NCBI GenBank assembly: GCA_036397555.1
Contig: DASWIS010000025.1
Span: 121,885-185,884, forward strand
DNA: 64,000 nt
Reading direction: 5' to 3'
Source: Candidatus Zixiibacteriota bacterium
GTDB lineage: Bacteria; Zixibacteria; MSB-5A5; WJJR01
Position numbers and translations under genes: made by a program. Under the pieces are notes generated by a model. That model was not told the origin of the DNA. It saw only the letters and a program-made list of their open reading frames with translations, and did no database searches. Below are positions 1-8,925 of the stretch, one piece after another; within the stretch, counting starts at the first letter, position 1; each line of letters opens with the position of its first letter.

Positions 1-307
1 CTGCATCGGAGACATAGGCGGGGTCCTCTTTGCCCAAGGTCCAGTAGATCGAATCATTGGGAGCAACCCGTAGGGTGAGCACTTTGGACTCCGCCGCCGG
101 GGACTCGTCCTGGGACGGGGGCAGATTGACCTCCATCGCCTGCGGTTCGGCGAACACTGTCGATACCATATAGAAGATCAGCAGCAGGAAGGCAATATCG
201 ACCATGGGCGTCATATCGATCTTGACGCCGAGCCGTCGTTTGGGGCGTCTGAGCCCCTTCTTCTTGCCTTTTTGCTTGCGATCACCGCCAAAGTCCGCTG
301 CACCCAT
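1..307 (-). CDS. exbD: ExbD/TolR-family biopolymer transport protein (partial, C-terminus off the left edge)
   Basis: Inner-membrane subunit of an ExbB/ExbD-type proton channel that powers outer-membrane or envelope work. The ATG is at 307 and about 102 codons are visible before the window ends. A basic Lys/Arg-rich cytoplasmic tail (residues 11-29) is followed by DMTPMVDIAFLLLIFYM (31-47), the single membrane helix with the conserved proton-carrying aspartate (Asp37). The periplasmic domain then begins. It is the third subunit of an ExbB-ExbD-ExbD set, 68 bases after the other ExbD, and the two are paralogues with nearly identical helices but different periplasmic parts. A tonB-like gene would commonly follow, but it would lie outside the window. 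The family assignment is firm; the substrate is unknown. Confidence 0.9.
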   Translation of the reverse strand, partial: MGAADFGGDRKQKGKKKGLRRPKRRLGVKIDMTPMVDIAFLLLIFYMVSTVFAEPQAMEVNLPPSQDESPAAESKVLTLRVAPNDSIYWTLGKEDPAYVSDA

Positions 308-375
308 CTACGACACCCTCTGACCTTTATACACGCTATCGGCGACACCTGTTGGGCCACGGCCCGAGTTGTGCA

Positions 376-885
376 CTATCCGCCTGTCCGTGATATCGAT
401 GGATCCAGGTCGGTGACGATTTGGAAGCTCAGGAGATTGCTCTCCTGCATAGACTCCATGATCTCTTCAACGGTACCAAATGACGCGTCCTGGTCCGCCT
501 TCATGACGAGATACAACTCACGGATGCCCTGCCGAAGCGCCAATCCCTGCATGCGCTTGATTTCATCGCCGACCTCCGAAGAGTTGGCTGTCACATATTC
601 GCGCGACGGGACTTCGATCGAATCACCGACCTCAGGACTGAACTTTTTCACATTGATGATATAGTCGAGAAAGACCGAATCGACGCTGGTCACAGTGATG
701 GTGATGAAGTTCTTCAAGGGCAGGTCGCGCTGGGACGTCGAGATCGGCAGCGTGACCTGTCGCTGCTCCGGCGGCTTAAACTGCGTCGTGGCCATGTAGA
801 AAATCAACAGCAGGAAGGCGATATCCACCATCGGCGTCATGTCGATGATGATGCTGACTCTCCGCTTTTTGCCCTTTTTCAGCAT
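376..885 (-). CDS. exbD: ExbD/TolR-family biopolymer transport protein
   Basis: A 169-residue ExbD/TolR homologue. A short basic cytoplasmic stretch (MLKKGKKRR) is followed by DMTPMVDIAFLLLIFYMA (15-32) with the conserved proton-path aspartate at Asp21, then a periplasmic domain of about 135 residues. It is slightly longer than E. coli ExbD (141). It starts 8 bases after the ExbB-like gene stop, so the two are surely cotranscribed. The periplasmic part (residues 40-169) differs from that of the next ExbD, which fits the heteromeric ExbD pairs seen in Bacteroidota-like energy-transducing operons. The role is inferred from family: a stator-like subunit coupling proton flow to a TonB-like partner. 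Confidence 0.92.
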   Translation of the reverse strand: MLKKGKKRRVSIIIDMTPMVDIAFLLLIFYMATTQFKPPEQRQVTLPISTSQRDLPLKNFITITVTSVDSVFLDYIINVKKFSPEVGDSIEVPSREYVTANSSEVGDEIKRMQGLALRQGIRELYLVMKADQDASFGTVEEIMESMQESNLLSFQIVTDLDPSISRTGG

Positions 886-893
886 ATTGCCAC

Positions 894-1625
894 TTACGCC
901 CCCGCCTCACGGGCTTTGAACAACTGCACGACCTCGTAGGAGGCCTCGTCGATGGTGTAGTTGAAACTGTCGACTTTATTGACGAAGAAGTTGTACGCGA
1001 CAATACCGATGATGGCATTGAAGAGCCCGCCCGCCGTATTCACCAACGCCTCGGAGATACCTGTCGCCAACTGCGTCGCGTCGATCACGCCGCCGGCCGC
1101 ATGGCCGGTCGCCTGAAACGCGCGGATCATACCGATGGTGGTCCCCAGCAGACCGACCATGGTCGCAATCGATGCGATCGTCGAGAGGGCGATCAGATTG
1201 CGCTCCAGCAGCGGCACTTCCAGAGCATTGGCCTCTTCGATGGCGCGCTGCGTCTCCTCGATTCGCTTGTCGGGATTCAGCGAAGCGCTCTCTTTGATCT
1301 GCGCATAACGCTCAATTCCCGCGCGCAGGACGTTCGCGCACGACCCGCGCTGCTTGTCGCAGACGGCCACCGCGCTCTTGTAGTCCTGCTGGCGGAGCGA
1401 ATCGACCACTCTCTTGAAAAATGCCTGCACCGACATCTGTCCGCGCGCCTTGCGCAAGGTGAAGAGCCGCTCCACAATGAACGCGAAGAGCATGACCGAT
1501 AACGCGATGAGAACAGCCACGAGATAGCCGCCCTGCTTCAAGTAGTCCGGAAGCTGGGTCCAGATGAGAAACCCAGTGGCCAGCGACACCACCAACACGA
1601 TGGTGACGAACAACCCTTGCCTCAC
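894..1625 (-). CDS. exbB: ExbB/TolQ/MotA-family proton channel subunit
   Basis: A 243-residue inner-membrane protein of the MotA/TolQ/ExbB family, forming with ExbD the proton-driven motor that energises TonB-like systems. Predicted membrane segments lie at about 5-22, 34-52, 147-168 and 190-213. The last two carry the family signatures LGTTIGMIRAF and GISEALVNTAGG. The large loop between helices 2 and 3 (55-145) is cytoplasmic. The start is a GTG at 1625, preceded by AAGGAGG five bases upstream, which decides it. The gene lies between an uncharacterised membrane protein gene and two exbD genes in one minus-strand operon that also includes a TPR protein. Confidence 0.93.
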   Translation of the reverse strand: MRQGLFVTIVLVVSLATGFLIWTQLPDYLKQGGYLVAVLIALSVMLFAFIVERLFTLRKARGQMSVQAFFKRVVDSLRQQDYKSAVAVCDKQRGSCANVLRAGIERYAQIKESASLNPDKRIEETQRAIEEANALEVPLLERNLIALSTIASIATMVGLLGTTIGMIRAFQATGHAAGGVIDATQLATGISEALVNTAGGLFNAIIGIVAYNFFVNKVDSFNYTIDEASYEVVQLFKAREAGA

Positions 1626-1734
1626 GTCTGCCTCCTTATCGTGCCGAAGCCCCGCCGCCCGTTCGTGGCGGAACTCTCCGAGTTATGATTACGCTCTCAG
1701 CCCGTTGGGTGAAGACCCGCGCCTGATGCCCGTG

Positions 1735-2469
1735 CTACAAGTCGCCGGACTTAACGCCCAGAACCATCCCGAGGGCCATGGTCAAATAGAATCCCCACGA
1801 AGCGATTCCCAGAAAAGATCCCAGACCGTACTGCTCTCCCGGATCGATCAATCCCCACCGCTCATAACCAGGGATGTGTCCGCCGACGGCCGCTAAGATG
1901 GCCAGGGAGAGACCGGCGAACAAGAAAACGTAACCGAGCTTTAACGGCAAACGCAACCGGAGTTGAAGGGCCTCCGGTGAGGAGGCTTTCGTCCACAGCA
2001 GCGCGAGGAGCCACAGACCGACGATCGGGGCACCAATGAGCATGACCAAGCCGATAACGGCCGACAGACCGGTGGCGAGACCGCCCGCAAATGCAGTTCC
2101 CAGACCGCCCATCAGCGTGCCGAGCGCCGCGCCCCAGGTCATCGATACGTCTGTTCCAGTGCCCGTACGAAAGCCGACCCACGGGAAGAGCAGCGTCGCC
2201 AGCATGAGCACCGCCGTGATCGTGAGAACGCCGCGATCGACACCGGTCATCACCTCCTGTTGCAGCAGCGAGTTGTCACGTTCGAAGGCGGATGCGCCGA
2301 CGCCGATTTTGGCGTTTTTCAGGAACTGATCGCGTTCCTGATCGGACGTCCAGAATTTCTCGGCACGCCTGGGATAGACGCCGAATCCGATGTATCGGTA
2401 TCGTTCGTCTGCGGCAGCGACTGGTGAAGCGGCGGCCGGCATATCTGTGGGTGAGGTCTTCTCGCTCAT
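1735..2469 (-). CDS. uncharacterised integral membrane protein in the ExbBD operon
   Basis: A 244-residue protein of a family I do not recognise. Residues 1-80 are hydrophilic and contain a Tyr/Arg-rich stretch (YRYIGFGVYPRRAEKFW, 24-40). After that come about five hydrophobic segments (81-99, 114-135, 137-160, 177-196, 217-238), the second being very glycine-rich (GTLMGGLGTAFAGGLATG). It sits between the periplasmic TPR protein (28 bases upstream) and the ExbB-like channel (109 bases downstream). The context therefore suggests an inner-membrane accessory to that energy-transducing system. No catalytic motif was seen. Confidence 0.75.
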   Translation of the reverse strand: MSEKTSPTDMPAAASPVAAADERYRYIGFGVYPRRAEKFWTSDQERDQFLKNAKIGVGASAFERDNSLLQQEVMTGVDRGVLTITAVLMLATLLFPWVGFRTGTGTDVSMTWGAALGTLMGGLGTAFAGGLATGLSAVIGLVMLIGAPIVGLWLLALLWTKASSPEALQLRLRLPLKLGYVFLFAGLSLAILAAVGGHIPGYERWGLIDPGEQYGLGSFLGIASWGFYLTMALGMVLGVKSGDL

Positions 2470-2497
2470 GAATGGCGCGGACCGATCCCGGAGGATG

Positions 2498-4315
2498 CTA
2501 ATTCTCTTCGACGATTTCCTCGTCGATTCGGTTCATCAGGTTTTGCGCATCGCTGTGCGACGCCTCGCAGGTGACGACTTTTTTTGCCAGCTTATACGAT
2601 TCATCTTTGTCCCCGGCCTCGTAGAGGGCGAACGACAACCACCACCGCAGGTCGTTGTAGCCGCAATCGTTGTCAGCCATCAGCGTGGCGAAACAGTTGT
2701 ATGCGCGACGCAGCGGTACGGCGGCCGCCGCATAGTTCTTGGCCGCAAACAGCGAAAACCCGTACCATTTGTGATTGTCGCACACATCGGGCTCTCGTTC
2801 GACCAGCCACTTATAGCACAACTGCGCATCGGCCAGACGCTGCATCTTGATGAGGCGCGGTCCGGCCAGTTTGTAAGCGCGCGCGCGGTACTTCGAGTCG
2901 CTCGTCGTGTCGTTCTTGGCAGCGCGCATCAGGTATTCAACCGCCTTTTCCGCGTTGTCAGACTCAAGGTAGGGCAACGAGGCATTAAACAAAGTCCGGG
3001 CATCGTCGGGGTATCGCAGCACGAGTTTTTCGAACTCGACGGCGGCCTCGGCGAATCGTCCCATCCGGTGCAGCGCCAGCGCCAGCCCGCTGATGGAGCG
3101 TTCGTCGTCGGGATCCAGTTCCATGCCGCGCTTATAGTTTTGGGCGATCTGCGGCCAGAGCGTTGAATCATTCAGCGCTTCCATGCACATCGCCGTCCGC
3201 CAGAAGACCTCGGCATCCCCCCTGGACCAAGGGTGAGGCGGATCGGCGGTTTCCAGCGCCGTGATGTACCCCTGAAACGCGTCAATGGCCTCCGTGTAAT
3301 TATTCAGCAACATATTGGAGCGGCCCTGGTAGAATCGCAGTTCCGGATCGTTGGCCCCGGTCTCAATGGCTTTCTGCAATTCGACAATGGCCGAATCGTG
3401 TGCATTTAGCAAGTAGTAGACTTTGGCGATGTTCTTGGAAATCAGAATCGGACGAACGGTCGGGTCGACGCGGCGCACCTGACGGTACAGCGCGAGCGCG
3501 CGCAAGTAGTCCTCACGGGCCTGGTCCACCGGTCGGCTCTCTGCCGAGATCATGTAGATATTGGCCAACTGCAGATAGGCGTCCTGGTAGGTCGAATCGC
3601 GGCGGAGCACCTCTTGCAAGAGTGGCCGGGCCTCATTCAGTCGTTGCTGCTGATAGTAGGCATCCGCCATCCGATAGAGCATGTCCAGTCTCGTCGTGTC
3701 GACACCCCAGACCGCCTCGTACTCGGCCAAGGCCAGCGGATAGATTTGTCCCTTAAAGTAAGCGTCGCCCAGTGCGGCGCGGTACTCGAGATTGGACTCG
3801 TCATCAAAGCGCGCACCCAAAAGCCATTCTTGTGCTTTGGAGTAGCTACCTGCCGTCAGATAGGCCATCCCAATGCCGTACTTGAGGTGTGCCTTTTCCT
3901 CGGGCTGCTTTGCCTTGGACAACTGCTTGTCGATCAGCGGCTCGACCTCGGCGATTCGTCCCTGATGCGCCAACACCAGGGCCAAGGCAACATACGCCCC
4001 CGGCTCGCGGTACTTTTGGTCAAGCGCCTTGTTCAGGGAAATTTCGGCTTCCGGAAACTGACCCAAACCGCTCTGGGCCAGACCCAGCAGGAAGAACGCC
4101 TCGCCGACGGCATCCTTTCCTGAGACAATGCTCTGCAACTGAGTCAGGGCCGCTTGAAAATCCCGTTGTGCGATCGCCTCACGGGGGCCTGTCAGGTCAG
4201 TTTGAGATGCCGCTAGGGCGGCCGGCGCGCCGGTCGCAATGAGGACCAAGGCGACAGAAAAGGAGCGTAATCGTCTCACCGGACGGGAGCCTCTAAGTCG
4301 GAATCCCCGTGACAT
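2498..4315 (-). CDS. exported TPR-repeat protein of the ExbBD operon
   Basis: A protein of about 605 residues made almost wholly of tetratricopeptide repeats, i.e. a helical protein-binding scaffold. I chose the ATG at 4315 (MSRGFRLRG), which gives a signal peptide: Arg-rich start, hydrophobic core SVALVLIATGAPAALA, likely cleavage before ASQTDL. The frame also has a TTG at 4354 overlapping the previous stop. Repeats run from about residue 35 to the end, for example AFFLLGLAQSGLGQFPEAE and LYRMADAYYQQQRLNEA. Exported TPR proteins are commonly encoded beside ExbB/ExbD in FCB bacteria, and I infer a periplasmic partner of that complex. The C-terminus is acidic. Confidence 0.88.
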   Translation of the reverse strand: MSRGFRLRGSRPVRRLRSFSVALVLIATGAPAALAASQTDLTGPREAIAQRDFQAALTQLQSIVSGKDAVGEAFFLLGLAQSGLGQFPEAEISLNKALDQKYREPGAYVALALVLAHQGRIAEVEPLIDKQLSKAKQPEEKAHLKYGIGMAYLTAGSYSKAQEWLLGARFDDESNLEYRAALGDAYFKGQIYPLALAEYEAVWGVDTTRLDMLYRMADAYYQQQRLNEARPLLQEVLRRDSTYQDAYLQLANIYMISAESRPVDQAREDYLRALALYRQVRRVDPTVRPILISKNIAKVYYLLNAHDSAIVELQKAIETGANDPELRFYQGRSNMLLNNYTEAIDAFQGYITALETADPPHPWSRGDAEVFWRTAMCMEALNDSTLWPQIAQNYKRGMELDPDDERSISGLALALHRMGRFAEAAVEFEKLVLRYPDDARTLFNASLPYLESDNAEKAVEYLMRAAKNDTTSDSKYRARAYKLAGPRLIKMQRLADAQLCYKWLVEREPDVCDNHKWYGFSLFAAKNYAAAAVPLRRAYNCFATLMADNDCGYNDLRWWLSFALYEAGDKDESYKLAKKVVTCEASHSDAQNLMNRIDEEIVEEN

Positions 4316-4350
4316 GGGTCCGCCAAGGTCTTTGATAATCCCGTTGAGTG

Positions 4351-4620
4351 TCAAGCGCTTTCTCCCCTTCCGGCTGCCGAGAACACCTTAGTACGATTCC
4401 GGCGACGACCGTGTGCCAACCATCCCAATAACAACCTTAACAGGGCATACCCGATCACCACATATCCCAAGGTTCGTCCGTTGGCTTGCCCGATCGCGGG
4501 TGACGCAATCACGAGCCAGCCGCCAACGAGAAGCAGCAAGACCGCGAATCCCCATCGCCACAATACCATCGGATCGATGGTCCGACGCGGTGACTTGCTC
4601 TCATCTGGCGTCCCTGTCAT
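4351..4620 (-). CDS. small two-helix membrane protein heading the ExbBD operon
   Basis: A protein of about 89 residues. I chose the ATG at 4620 because GGGGAG lies nine bases upstream; a GTG at 4638 would add six residues. It has a hydrophilic N-terminus, two hydrophobic segments (around VLWRWGFAVLLLLVGGWLVI and LGYVVIGYALLRLLLGW) and a basic C-terminal tail. Its stop overlaps the TTG alternative start of the TPR gene. It is apparently the first gene of the operon TPR - membrane protein - ExbB - ExbD - ExbD. The family is not recognised. Confidence 0.65.
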   Translation of the reverse strand: MTGTPDESKSPRRTIDPMVLWRWGFAVLLLLVGGWLVIASPAIGQANGRTLGYVVIGYALLRLLLGWLAHGRRRNRTKVFSAAGRGESA

Positions 4621-4754
4621 TTGTACACACTCCCCCACTGTGTGGATACCGACGAGGGCTGAAGTTATTTCCGCAAATTCCGTGGCTTGGAATCAGTATT
4701 CCGACGAGTTCCCGACGAGGGCTGGCCCCGGTGCGACTCCAGGGATCGATTCCA

Positions 4755-5747
4755 TCACTCAGGCGGCCGCGTAATCAGAGCCTGTGCGACTGGAAACGCC
4801 TCATCAAAGATATTGTCACCGAGAGCGTCCAGGTTGTGCGGTTGGCCGGGCTGGGGAATCTCGCCCGGTTCACTCACAAAGATTTTGTAAGGGAAGGGTG
4901 CGGCAGGATCCCAGACGGCATCGGGTTCGACTGTGACCGCGACTTCATCGCCTTGCGTGAACGTAAACGGGAAGGTGACGCCCGGCGGCGGATTCATCAG
5001 GAAGTCTTCGCCCGGGGCATCGGGCGGGGCGACTTCGTTTGATGAGTACGGGTTGCCGTCGTCCGCAGCCGTGTAGTCGGCAAATTGTCCGGTCGAAAGC
5101 GCGGTGGCGCCGCGAATCGCCCAACCCTCATAGATCCAGCCCGGCGGCGGCAGCGGCAGCGAAAACAACGACGGCGTAAAATCTCCGGCCAGGAACCAGA
5201 CACCGGAGAGCTCGTTGCTTGTGTCTGTATCGGTCGGAGTGATGAAGGAGGCGATGGCAAACTCGTTGGGGGCGGTCAGCCCTTCTGCCGGAAACCGCAT
5301 GCTGACGATCGCGTGCGAGGGCAGCCCGATCTCACCTCTGAGATAGACGATTCCCGACGGCAGGGAATCATTGTCGGGATGCGGCTCGACTGTCACGAAC
5401 AGCGAATCAAAATCCTCCAGATCGGCCGGCAGACCCTCCAAATCATTGTTGGAAATCTCAACGCCGGATTCGTCAACAAGTCGTCGTTGGTTGTCGTCGA
5501 TGTTCACATTGAAGCGCGCCAGCGATACCCAGTCTTCCTCGTGGGCGGTCAACGCCGCCTCGGGGGGAGCCGCCCAGAGCTCGTACATCATGCCGGCGGG
5601 CAGCGGGGCTACAGTGAACAAGTCGAGATGGACATTCTCATACGGCCGCTCTGTGGTGCCGCCGCCGTTGTCGCTGCCGCACCGTGTCATAAAGACCGCG
5701 GCAACAACAAGACACAGGATCCGTGGATCAAACGACCGCGTCATCAT
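4755..5747 (-). CDS. exported protein with two RskA-C-like (anti-sigma-K C-terminal-like) domains
   Basis: A 330-residue protein with an N-terminal export signal (hydrophobic ILCLVVAAVFM then TRCGSDNGGG). The Cys suggests a lipoprotein, but MTRC is not a canonical lipobox. The mature part looks like two copies of one beta-rich domain. Copy 1 (about 45-140) has LPAGMMYELWAAP, GLPADLEDF and FVTVEPHPDND. Copy 2 (about 170-300) has PPPGWIYEGWAI, TGQFADY and VAVTVEPDA. The order (Tyr-x-Leu-Trp, Gly-x-Phe, Val-Thr-Val-Glu-Pro) matches the extracytoplasmic domain of RskA-type anti-sigma factors. There is no visible membrane helix or zinc-binding anti-sigma domain, so a sigma-factor role is unlikely. 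The function is unknown. Confidence 0.7.
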   Translation of the reverse strand: MMTRSFDPRILCLVVAAVFMTRCGSDNGGGTTERPYENVHLDLFTVAPLPAGMMYELWAAPPEAALTAHEEDWVSLARFNVNIDDNQRRLVDESGVEISNNDLEGLPADLEDFDSLFVTVEPHPDNDSLPSGIVYLRGEIGLPSHAIVSMRFPAEGLTAPNEFAIASFITPTDTDTSNELSGVWFLAGDFTPSLFSLPLPPPGWIYEGWAIRGATALSTGQFADYTAADDGNPYSSNEVAPPDAPGEDFLMNPPPGVTFPFTFTQGDEVAVTVEPDAVWDPAAPFPYKIFVSEPGEIPQPGQPHNLDALGDNIFDEAFPVAQALITRPPE

Positions 5748-5858
5748 CGACCTCGTTGGCTTGGGATTGGCGGCGGGAGACGTGACCCGCCGATCACCAG
5801 CAATGTCAAAGTATAATACTTGCAGCCGCCCGAAGTGGCACGATTTCCCGTATGAGAC

Positions 5859-7436
5859 TCAGAGCCGTGACGGGGCTTTTGTCGCCCACGATTCCAGTTC
5901 GGCGCTCACCAGGCCGATGAGAGGTCCGAGAAACGCGTCATCAAGCGTGTGCGGATGGAGCCGATCCACACTGCGCGTCAGCACCGCGAGCGGCCCCGAC
6001 CGCGGCACACGGTTGGTCAGTTGGGCGGCCCGCCATCCGGCGATGGCCTCGATCGCAAGGACGATTCGTAATCGTTCCAGGATTTGCCCGAGCTTGTCGG
6101 TGGCCCACATCGACATGGAAACATGGTCTTCCTGTCCGAGCGACGTCGGGATGTTGTCAACCGATGCCGGATGGGCCAGTGTCTTCATCTCTGAGACCAG
6201 TGCCGCGGCTGTCACCTGCCACATCATCAGACCGGAGTGCAGCCCCTCGCCCCGCGTCGGACCCAAAAAACGCGTGGCACCGGTGATTTGGGGATCCATT
6301 AGGAGCGCGATGCGGCGCTCGCTGATGGACGCAAGATCCGTGACGGCAATCGACAGGTGGTCGGCCAAATGGCCGATCGGGGCGCCGTGGAAATTCCCGC
6401 CGGAGAGAATGTCCCCGTCCGTGGCGAACACCAGCGGGTTGTCGGTGGCAGCGTTCATTTCGACTTCGCACGCGGCCTTAGCCGCGGTGAGCGCATCGTG
6501 TACGACACCATGCACCTGCGGTGCGCAGCGTATCGAATACGGGTCCTGTACCCGTCCCCCCGCGGACCGGGGACGCCCCGACTTCTCCAATACAGCAAGG
6601 ATGCGCTGGGACGATGCGGCCTGGCCCTTGTGCCCGCGAACCGTGGCGTGGCGCGGGTCGAATGCGCTCCGGCTACCCGCGACCGCCAGCGATGTCATGG
6701 CACAGATGTAATCGGCTGACTCCAACAGCTTCGACAGGGAGGAGACGGAGAGTGCCAGCAGCGCGGTTGAGGCCTGCACGCCATTAATCAGGGCCAGACC
6801 TTCTTTGGCCTCGAGCGTCAGGGGTCCGATACCCAGTCGGGCATGCGCACGTCGGGCCGTGGTGCGTCGTCCGGCCAATTCCACTTCGCCTTCGCCGATC
6901 ATCGCGAGGGCGACGTGCGCCATCGGGGCGAGATCGCCGCTGGCGCCAACCGAGCCGCGTCGCGGCACGACCGGACACAAGTCGGCATTGAGAAACTCGA
7001 TCAGCCGCTTGGCGAGCGCGACGCGGACACCGGAGTGGCCCATCGCCAGCATATTGAGCCGCAACAGCATCATGCCCCGCACCTCCGCACGGGTGCACAA
7101 AGGGCCGACGCCGGCTGCGTGTGAGACGATGAGATTGCGCTGCAGGCGACGCCGCTGGGCGGGATCGATGCGCACGTCGGCCAGGCGGCCAAAACCCGTG
7201 GTCACTCCATAAACAATCTGGCCGTCACGCAACAGCCGTCCGACCAGCCTCGCCGACTGCTCCATCCGGGCAGCGGCGCCACGATCAAGACTGACGCGCA
7301 CGGGCGGATCGGCGCAAGCAACAGATTCAAACTGAGACAGGGTCAGGGAGCGGCCACTAATGCGGATGCCGCCGGACCGCTCACGACCCGCAGGCGACCG
7401 ACGACCGCGGGACGGTTTGTCGTGTGTCATCGCCAT
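5859..7436 (-). CDS. hutH: histidine ammonia-lyase
   Basis: A 525-residue aromatic amino acid ammonia-lyase converting L-histidine to urocanate plus ammonia, the first step of histidine degradation. The MIO cofactor triad Ala-Ser-Gly lies in GSVGASGDLAPMAH (161-174). The catalytic tyrosine motif YGVTTGFG is at 76-83. The HAL-type selectivity motif NLIVSHAAGVG (101-111) favours histidine over phenylalanine or tyrosine. QDPYSIRCAPQVHG matches the conserved active-site segment. An N-terminal Arg/Ser-rich extension of about 24 residues precedes the core, and the ATG at 7442-region alternatives do not change it. No other hut gene is adjacent, so it is either scattered from its pathway or supplies ammonia or urocanate on its own. 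Confidence 0.93.
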   Translation of the reverse strand: MAMTHDKPSRGRRSPAGRERSGGIRISGRSLTLSQFESVACADPPVRVSLDRGAAARMEQSARLVGRLLRDGQIVYGVTTGFGRLADVRIDPAQRRRLQRNLIVSHAAGVGPLCTRAEVRGMMLLRLNMLAMGHSGVRVALAKRLIEFLNADLCPVVPRRGSVGASGDLAPMAHVALAMIGEGEVELAGRRTTARRAHARLGIGPLTLEAKEGLALINGVQASTALLALSVSSLSKLLESADYICAMTSLAVAGSRSAFDPRHATVRGHKGQAASSQRILAVLEKSGRPRSAGGRVQDPYSIRCAPQVHGVVHDALTAAKAACEVEMNAATDNPLVFATDGDILSGGNFHGAPIGHLADHLSIAVTDLASISERRIALLMDPQITGATRFLGPTRGEGLHSGLMMWQVTAAALVSEMKTLAHPASVDNIPTSLGQEDHVSMSMWATDKLGQILERLRIVLAIEAIAGWRAAQLTNRVPRSGPLAVLTRSVDRLHPHTLDDAFLGPLIGLVSAELESWATKAPSRL

Positions 7437-7481
7437 GTCGAATCGGCAGTCGGCGGTGGGGGCGCTGCCCGATAGCGGGTG

Positions 7482-8243
7482 CTATGTCCGTTTGGCTTCG
7501 CGATCGAGATGAATGAGCCATTCATCGGAAAGCTGTGGCAGGGGAAGCCCGTAGATGCGTTCGAGAGACTGCGGCAGGTCCAGCACACTGCGCCACAGCA
7601 TCTTGAATCTGTCGACGCCGAATCGCTGCAACAGGAACGCCGTAAACGACCCTGCCGCGATGTCATGGGCCTCGCGATCGGCAAGCGAGTCCGCTGCCAC
7701 CAACTCGGCCAGGCCATGCAGACGTGACTCCTGCAGCAGTTGTCGGGCCTCGTGATGAACATTGATGTCCATGCGATCGAACAGAGTGTGGATGCCGTCT
7801 TTGATGAGGGTGAATGACGGCGCCTGCGGGTCGATCGCGTGGCAGGCGGAAATGGCGATCGCCCCACCAATCTGGTCCCCGATGCGTGTGTAGATATTGA
7901 ATCCTTCGACAAACCCCGCGGGATGGCCGGTCGCGTCGCGGCATTCCTGGTCGGTGTTAAACAAGTAGATCGAAAACGGCTGAACGATGTCCAAATCAAA
8001 GTAAGTGACCACTTGATCGAGAATCTCATTGCAGGCGGCGCCGTACGACATCATCGCCCGATGCCCGCGCGCGGAGTGCGGCGGGACATAGATATTGAAC
8101 TGGCGGTCCTCGAACAGTTGCCAGTCTCCGGCAAACGATTCGGGCTGAACATCCTGCTTGCGACCGCAGCCGAGCACAGCCGTGATGGCAAATCCGACGG
8201 CGATGAACTGCGCGATCAGTGGACGGGTCGCAATGGCTGACAT
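7482..8243 (-). CDS. putative lipoprotein of unknown function
   Basis: A 253-residue protein with an N-terminal hydrophobic signal ending in AVLGC, an acceptable lipobox, so probably membrane-anchored after cleavage. The mature part begins with FAGDWQLFEDRQFNIYVPP and contains a helical C-terminal half (REAHDIAAGSFTAFLLQRFG). The layout resembles peptidase MA-like gluzincins, which probe a protein with a beta N-part and helices carrying HExxH. Here the expected zinc motif is absent (NVHHEARQLL and HGLAELV are the nearest), so an active peptidase is not supported. It ends 45 bases before hutH on the same strand and is probably cotranscribed with it. Confidence 0.7.
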   Translation of the reverse strand: MSAIATRPLIAQFIAVGFAITAVLGCGRKQDVQPESFAGDWQLFEDRQFNIYVPPHSARGHRAMMSYGAACNEILDQVVTYFDLDIVQPFSIYLFNTDQECRDATGHPAGFVEGFNIYTRIGDQIGGAIAISACHAIDPQAPSFTLIKDGIHTLFDRMDINVHHEARQLLQESRLHGLAELVAADSLADREAHDIAAGSFTAFLLQRFGVDRFKMLWRSVLDLPQSLERIYGLPLPQLSDEWLIHLDREAKRT

Positions 8244-8304
8244 GGTGTCGCTCAGGCCCGCCCATTATACCCGCCGAGTGCCGGGGATTCCAGCGGATTG
8301 TCGA

Positions 8305-8922
8305 TCACGAGGACAACCGCAGCCAGTCGATGAACAAGAACTGGATTCGGCCGATCAGCAGCGAGACGCGCGCCATCACCGTGTACCCAAAGTGCGCCCC
8401 GAAGGCAACCATGATGAATCCGGTCCCCGCCGATGCGATCCATCCCAGCGCGCCGGTGTGCGGCTTGGAAAAGAAAAAGTAGATCAGCGTGCACAGGACC
8501 CCGATGATCATGATCACTGCATTGAAGGTCGTCAGCGGCAGGATGGTGCTGGAGACCTGCGGCAGAATGATACCGTGCAGTTGACGGACCAGCTCGATGC
8601 CGGCGGTTCCGCCGATGACGAATGCCAGAGGGATGCGCATGGTCCAGCCGATGCGCGGGACGAATCGCGCAAAGAGCATCAGGCCCATCACGCCGGGAAT
8701 CAGCAGGATCCACTTGTGATCCTGCGATAAGGGGACCCACCACTGATCGACCAGGATCGAATCGAAAACCAGCCCGACATAATAGCCGGCCGTCAGGCCT
8801 GCGAAGACGTGCTCCGCAAAGCGAAACAGCGGGTTGTCGCGATACAGAAATGAATACAGCGCGAGCGTGAAGAACGCCGTCGGCAACAGCGTGACCAATG
8901 GAGATGAAAAGAGCTCGCTCAT
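8305..8922 (-). CDS. membrane protein D of the unknown four-gene operon
   Basis: A 205-residue integral membrane protein of an unrecognised family. About six hydrophobic segments are visible, including VTLLPTAFFTLALYSFL, FAGLTAGYYVGLVF, WILLIPGVMGLMLFARF, IPLAFVIGGTAGIELV, FNAVIMIIGVLCTLIYFF and GTGFIMVAFGAHFGYTV. Conserved-looking polar residues within the membrane part are few. It is the last gene of the tight operon A-B-C-D (11228 to 8305) and starts 3 bases after gene C stops, so it is almost certainly translationally linked to C. It may form the membrane partner of protein C. Confidence 0.8.
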   Translation of the reverse strand: MSELFSSPLVTLLPTAFFTLALYSFLYRDNPLFRFAEHVFAGLTAGYYVGLVFDSILVDQWWVPLSQDHKWILLIPGVMGLMLFARFVPRIGWTMRIPLAFVIGGTAGIELVRQLHGIILPQVSSTILPLTTFNAVIMIIGVLCTLIYFFFSKPHTGALGWIASAGTGFIMVAFGAHFGYTVMARVSLLIGRIQFLFIDWLRLSS

Positions 8923-8925
8923 TGC

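Noticed and set aside
5371..6711. A 446-codon plus-strand frame over the hutH and RskA-like genes
   Set aside because: Composition rich in Ser/Arg/Thr, no domain, and it overlaps two clear minus-strand genes.
7482..8243. An active metallopeptidase
   Set aside because: No HExxH motif is present, only a vague resemblance to the peptidase-MA fold.
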